Positions 63,112 through 64,000 of a stretch of 64,000 nucleotides of DNA are shown one piece after another (within the stretch, counting starts at the first letter, position 1; each line of letters starts with the position of its first letter). The notes beneath the pieces are model-generated. The model saw only the letters and a list, made by a program, of their open reading frames with translations. It did not search any database and was not told where the DNA came from. The position numbers and the translations under genes are program-made. The DNA is from Tetradesmus obliquus (lineage: Eukaryota > Chlorophyta > Chlorophyceae > Sphaeropleales > Scenedesmaceae), in assembly GCA_030272155.1 (NCBI GenBank), contig CP126200.1, positions 1,860,001 through 1,924,000 of the forward strand. Reading direction: 5' to 3'.

Positions 63112-64000
63112 AGATGACACTTCTGCAGTGCCAGTGCTTTGCTGGTTATACAGTTGCAGCATCTGCTCAGCAAATGCCCTGCCAGGCAGCTGTGTACTGC
63201 CAGCAGCAGCAGCCTGCCACATCTGCTGCTGCTGCTGCGCCAACTGTGGGTGCTGCAGCAGCTGACTAAATGTTGCTGAGTTGCGCTGACCTGGCACATG
63301 CCCTTGCATGTTATGCTGCTGCTGGTGTAGCTGCGTTGCGCTGTTGCTGGCGCTGACTCCACCCGCAGTGCTTGTGCCCCTAATGGCAGCAACACTTGGC
63401 TTCAGGGATATCTTGTAGCTGGTGTATTGTGACCCTTGCTGCTGCTGCTGCCTGCCCCTGGCACCTGTTGACTTAGCACCTGCACACAAGCAAGCATAAG
63501 CAACCAGCTCCTTCAACCGGCAGCAACCCAGCTCACACATCAAGAAGCAGAACAAGCTACACAACCGCGCTGTAATGCATGCTGGGTCACACAGCACCTG
63601 TCTTTGCATGCAGCTGCTATTTCTCGTCAGATGTCCCATGACACACCACCATGCATCTGCCTTCCATGCCAACAGCCCAGCAGCATGAGAGCCTCACCTA
63701 ACGCTGTTAATATGGCCAGGTGCTGGGCCCACTTGTCAGGGAAGGCTGCTGCCACTTGCTGCTCAATCGCATCATAGTAAGCATCAGATGCGGGGTCGAT
63801 GCCCTGCTCCACCAGCCCGTCATGCACCTGCAACAGCCACACAGCACCGCTGCTCATGCATATACTACATGGCATGGTTTTTGATCAATATGCCGCTCAG
63901 CATAGCGGCAGCTCCATAGGATCAGAAAGAACCAGTTAACGCAATGCAAGGAGCCTGTACGTACGGCAATGCTGCAAGCTCACCTGGTATGCCAGCTGAG
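61983..64000 (-). CDS. Gln-rich protein of unknown function, 3' part
   Basis: Four in-phase exons enter from the right edge: 63984-64000, 63698-63827, 62650-63479 and 61983-62165 (stop at 61983). The first two encode a compact conserved-looking segment (QLAYQVHDGLVEQGIDPASD, then AYYDAIEQQVAAAFPDKWAQ). The third is low complexity (Gln, Ala, Ser, Gly) with a run of 13-14 Gln at about 63073-63111. The last is a charged helix, ADYRAARALVLDQLQRQKED then AEAQRKRILMQIGRAINSSN. No family recognised; composition suggests a nuclear or RNA-associated scaffold. The upstream part is outside the window. Confidence 0.7.
62236..62290 (-). repeat. Upstream partial copy of the last exon of the Gln-rich gene
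   Basis: Repeats the first ~48 nt of exon 61983-62165: MLRSGACPGNKRLAE against VLRSGACPGNKSLAE. It lies in the preceding intron, lacks the exact acceptor AG and diverges after RLAE. Confidence 0.88.
63073..63111 (-). repeat. Coding (CAG)n, poly-Gln run
   Basis: An in-frame CAG repeat on the minus strand encoding about 13 Gln in the Gln-rich protein; likely length-polymorphic. Confidence 0.85.

Overview
The window is nuclear DNA from a eukaryote, most likely a chlorophyte green alga. The evidence is intron-rich genes with GT..AG borders (acceptors usually TGCAG), moderately GC-rich sequence full of CAG/CTG triplets, Ala- and Gln-rich proteins, a plant-type tandem CCCH zinc-finger pair, and other typically eukaryotic genes (CHMP1, TM9SF, PIBF1/CEP90). 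A Scenedesmaceae-like alga is my best guess, but this is inference only.

Layout: (1) 3-4119 (+) M17 leucyl aminopeptidase, followed by a decayed copy of its last exon. (2) 6972-7669 hAT-like MITE and a perfect 40-bp palindrome. (3) 9164-11735 (+) 3' part of an L-type lectin gene, then a repeat-rich downstream region. (4) 15310-16455 (-) ESCRT-III CHMP1. (5) 19176-24492 (+) nicotinamide phosphoribosyltransferase. (6) 25784-31762 (-) PIBF1/CEP90 coiled-coil protein. (7) 33357-35324 and 38374-40645 (+) two tandem RR-type CCCH zinc-finger genes. (8) 48425-51465 (-) GATA zinc-finger protein. (9) 53480-59196 (-) TM9 (nonaspanin) protein. (10) 59794-60789 (+) unknown acidic protein, divergent from TM9. 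(11) 61983 to the right edge (-) 3' part of a Gln-rich protein. The genes are unrelated housekeeping, regulatory and trafficking functions rather than an operon-like system. For six genes I rebuilt every exon and the reading frame closes exactly (573, 198, 585, 429, 480 and 704 aa), as it does for TM9 (640 aa).

The most unusual property is architectural. In five of the multi-exon genes, introns or flanks contain partial copies of the neighbouring exon. Copies upstream of the intact exon keep its 5' part, in several cases with the acceptor; copies downstream keep its 3' part, in several cases with the donor. This is what local tandem duplication across splice junctions would leave. A second general pattern is strand composition: the 3' flank of each gene is T/G-rich on its sense strand, so convergent pairs show a sharp switch from TG-rich to AC-rich sequence between them (near 14.65, 25.6, 43.5 and 61.5 kb). 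A third is a near-identical first-finger exon shared by the two otherwise diverged CCCH genes, suggesting gene conversion.
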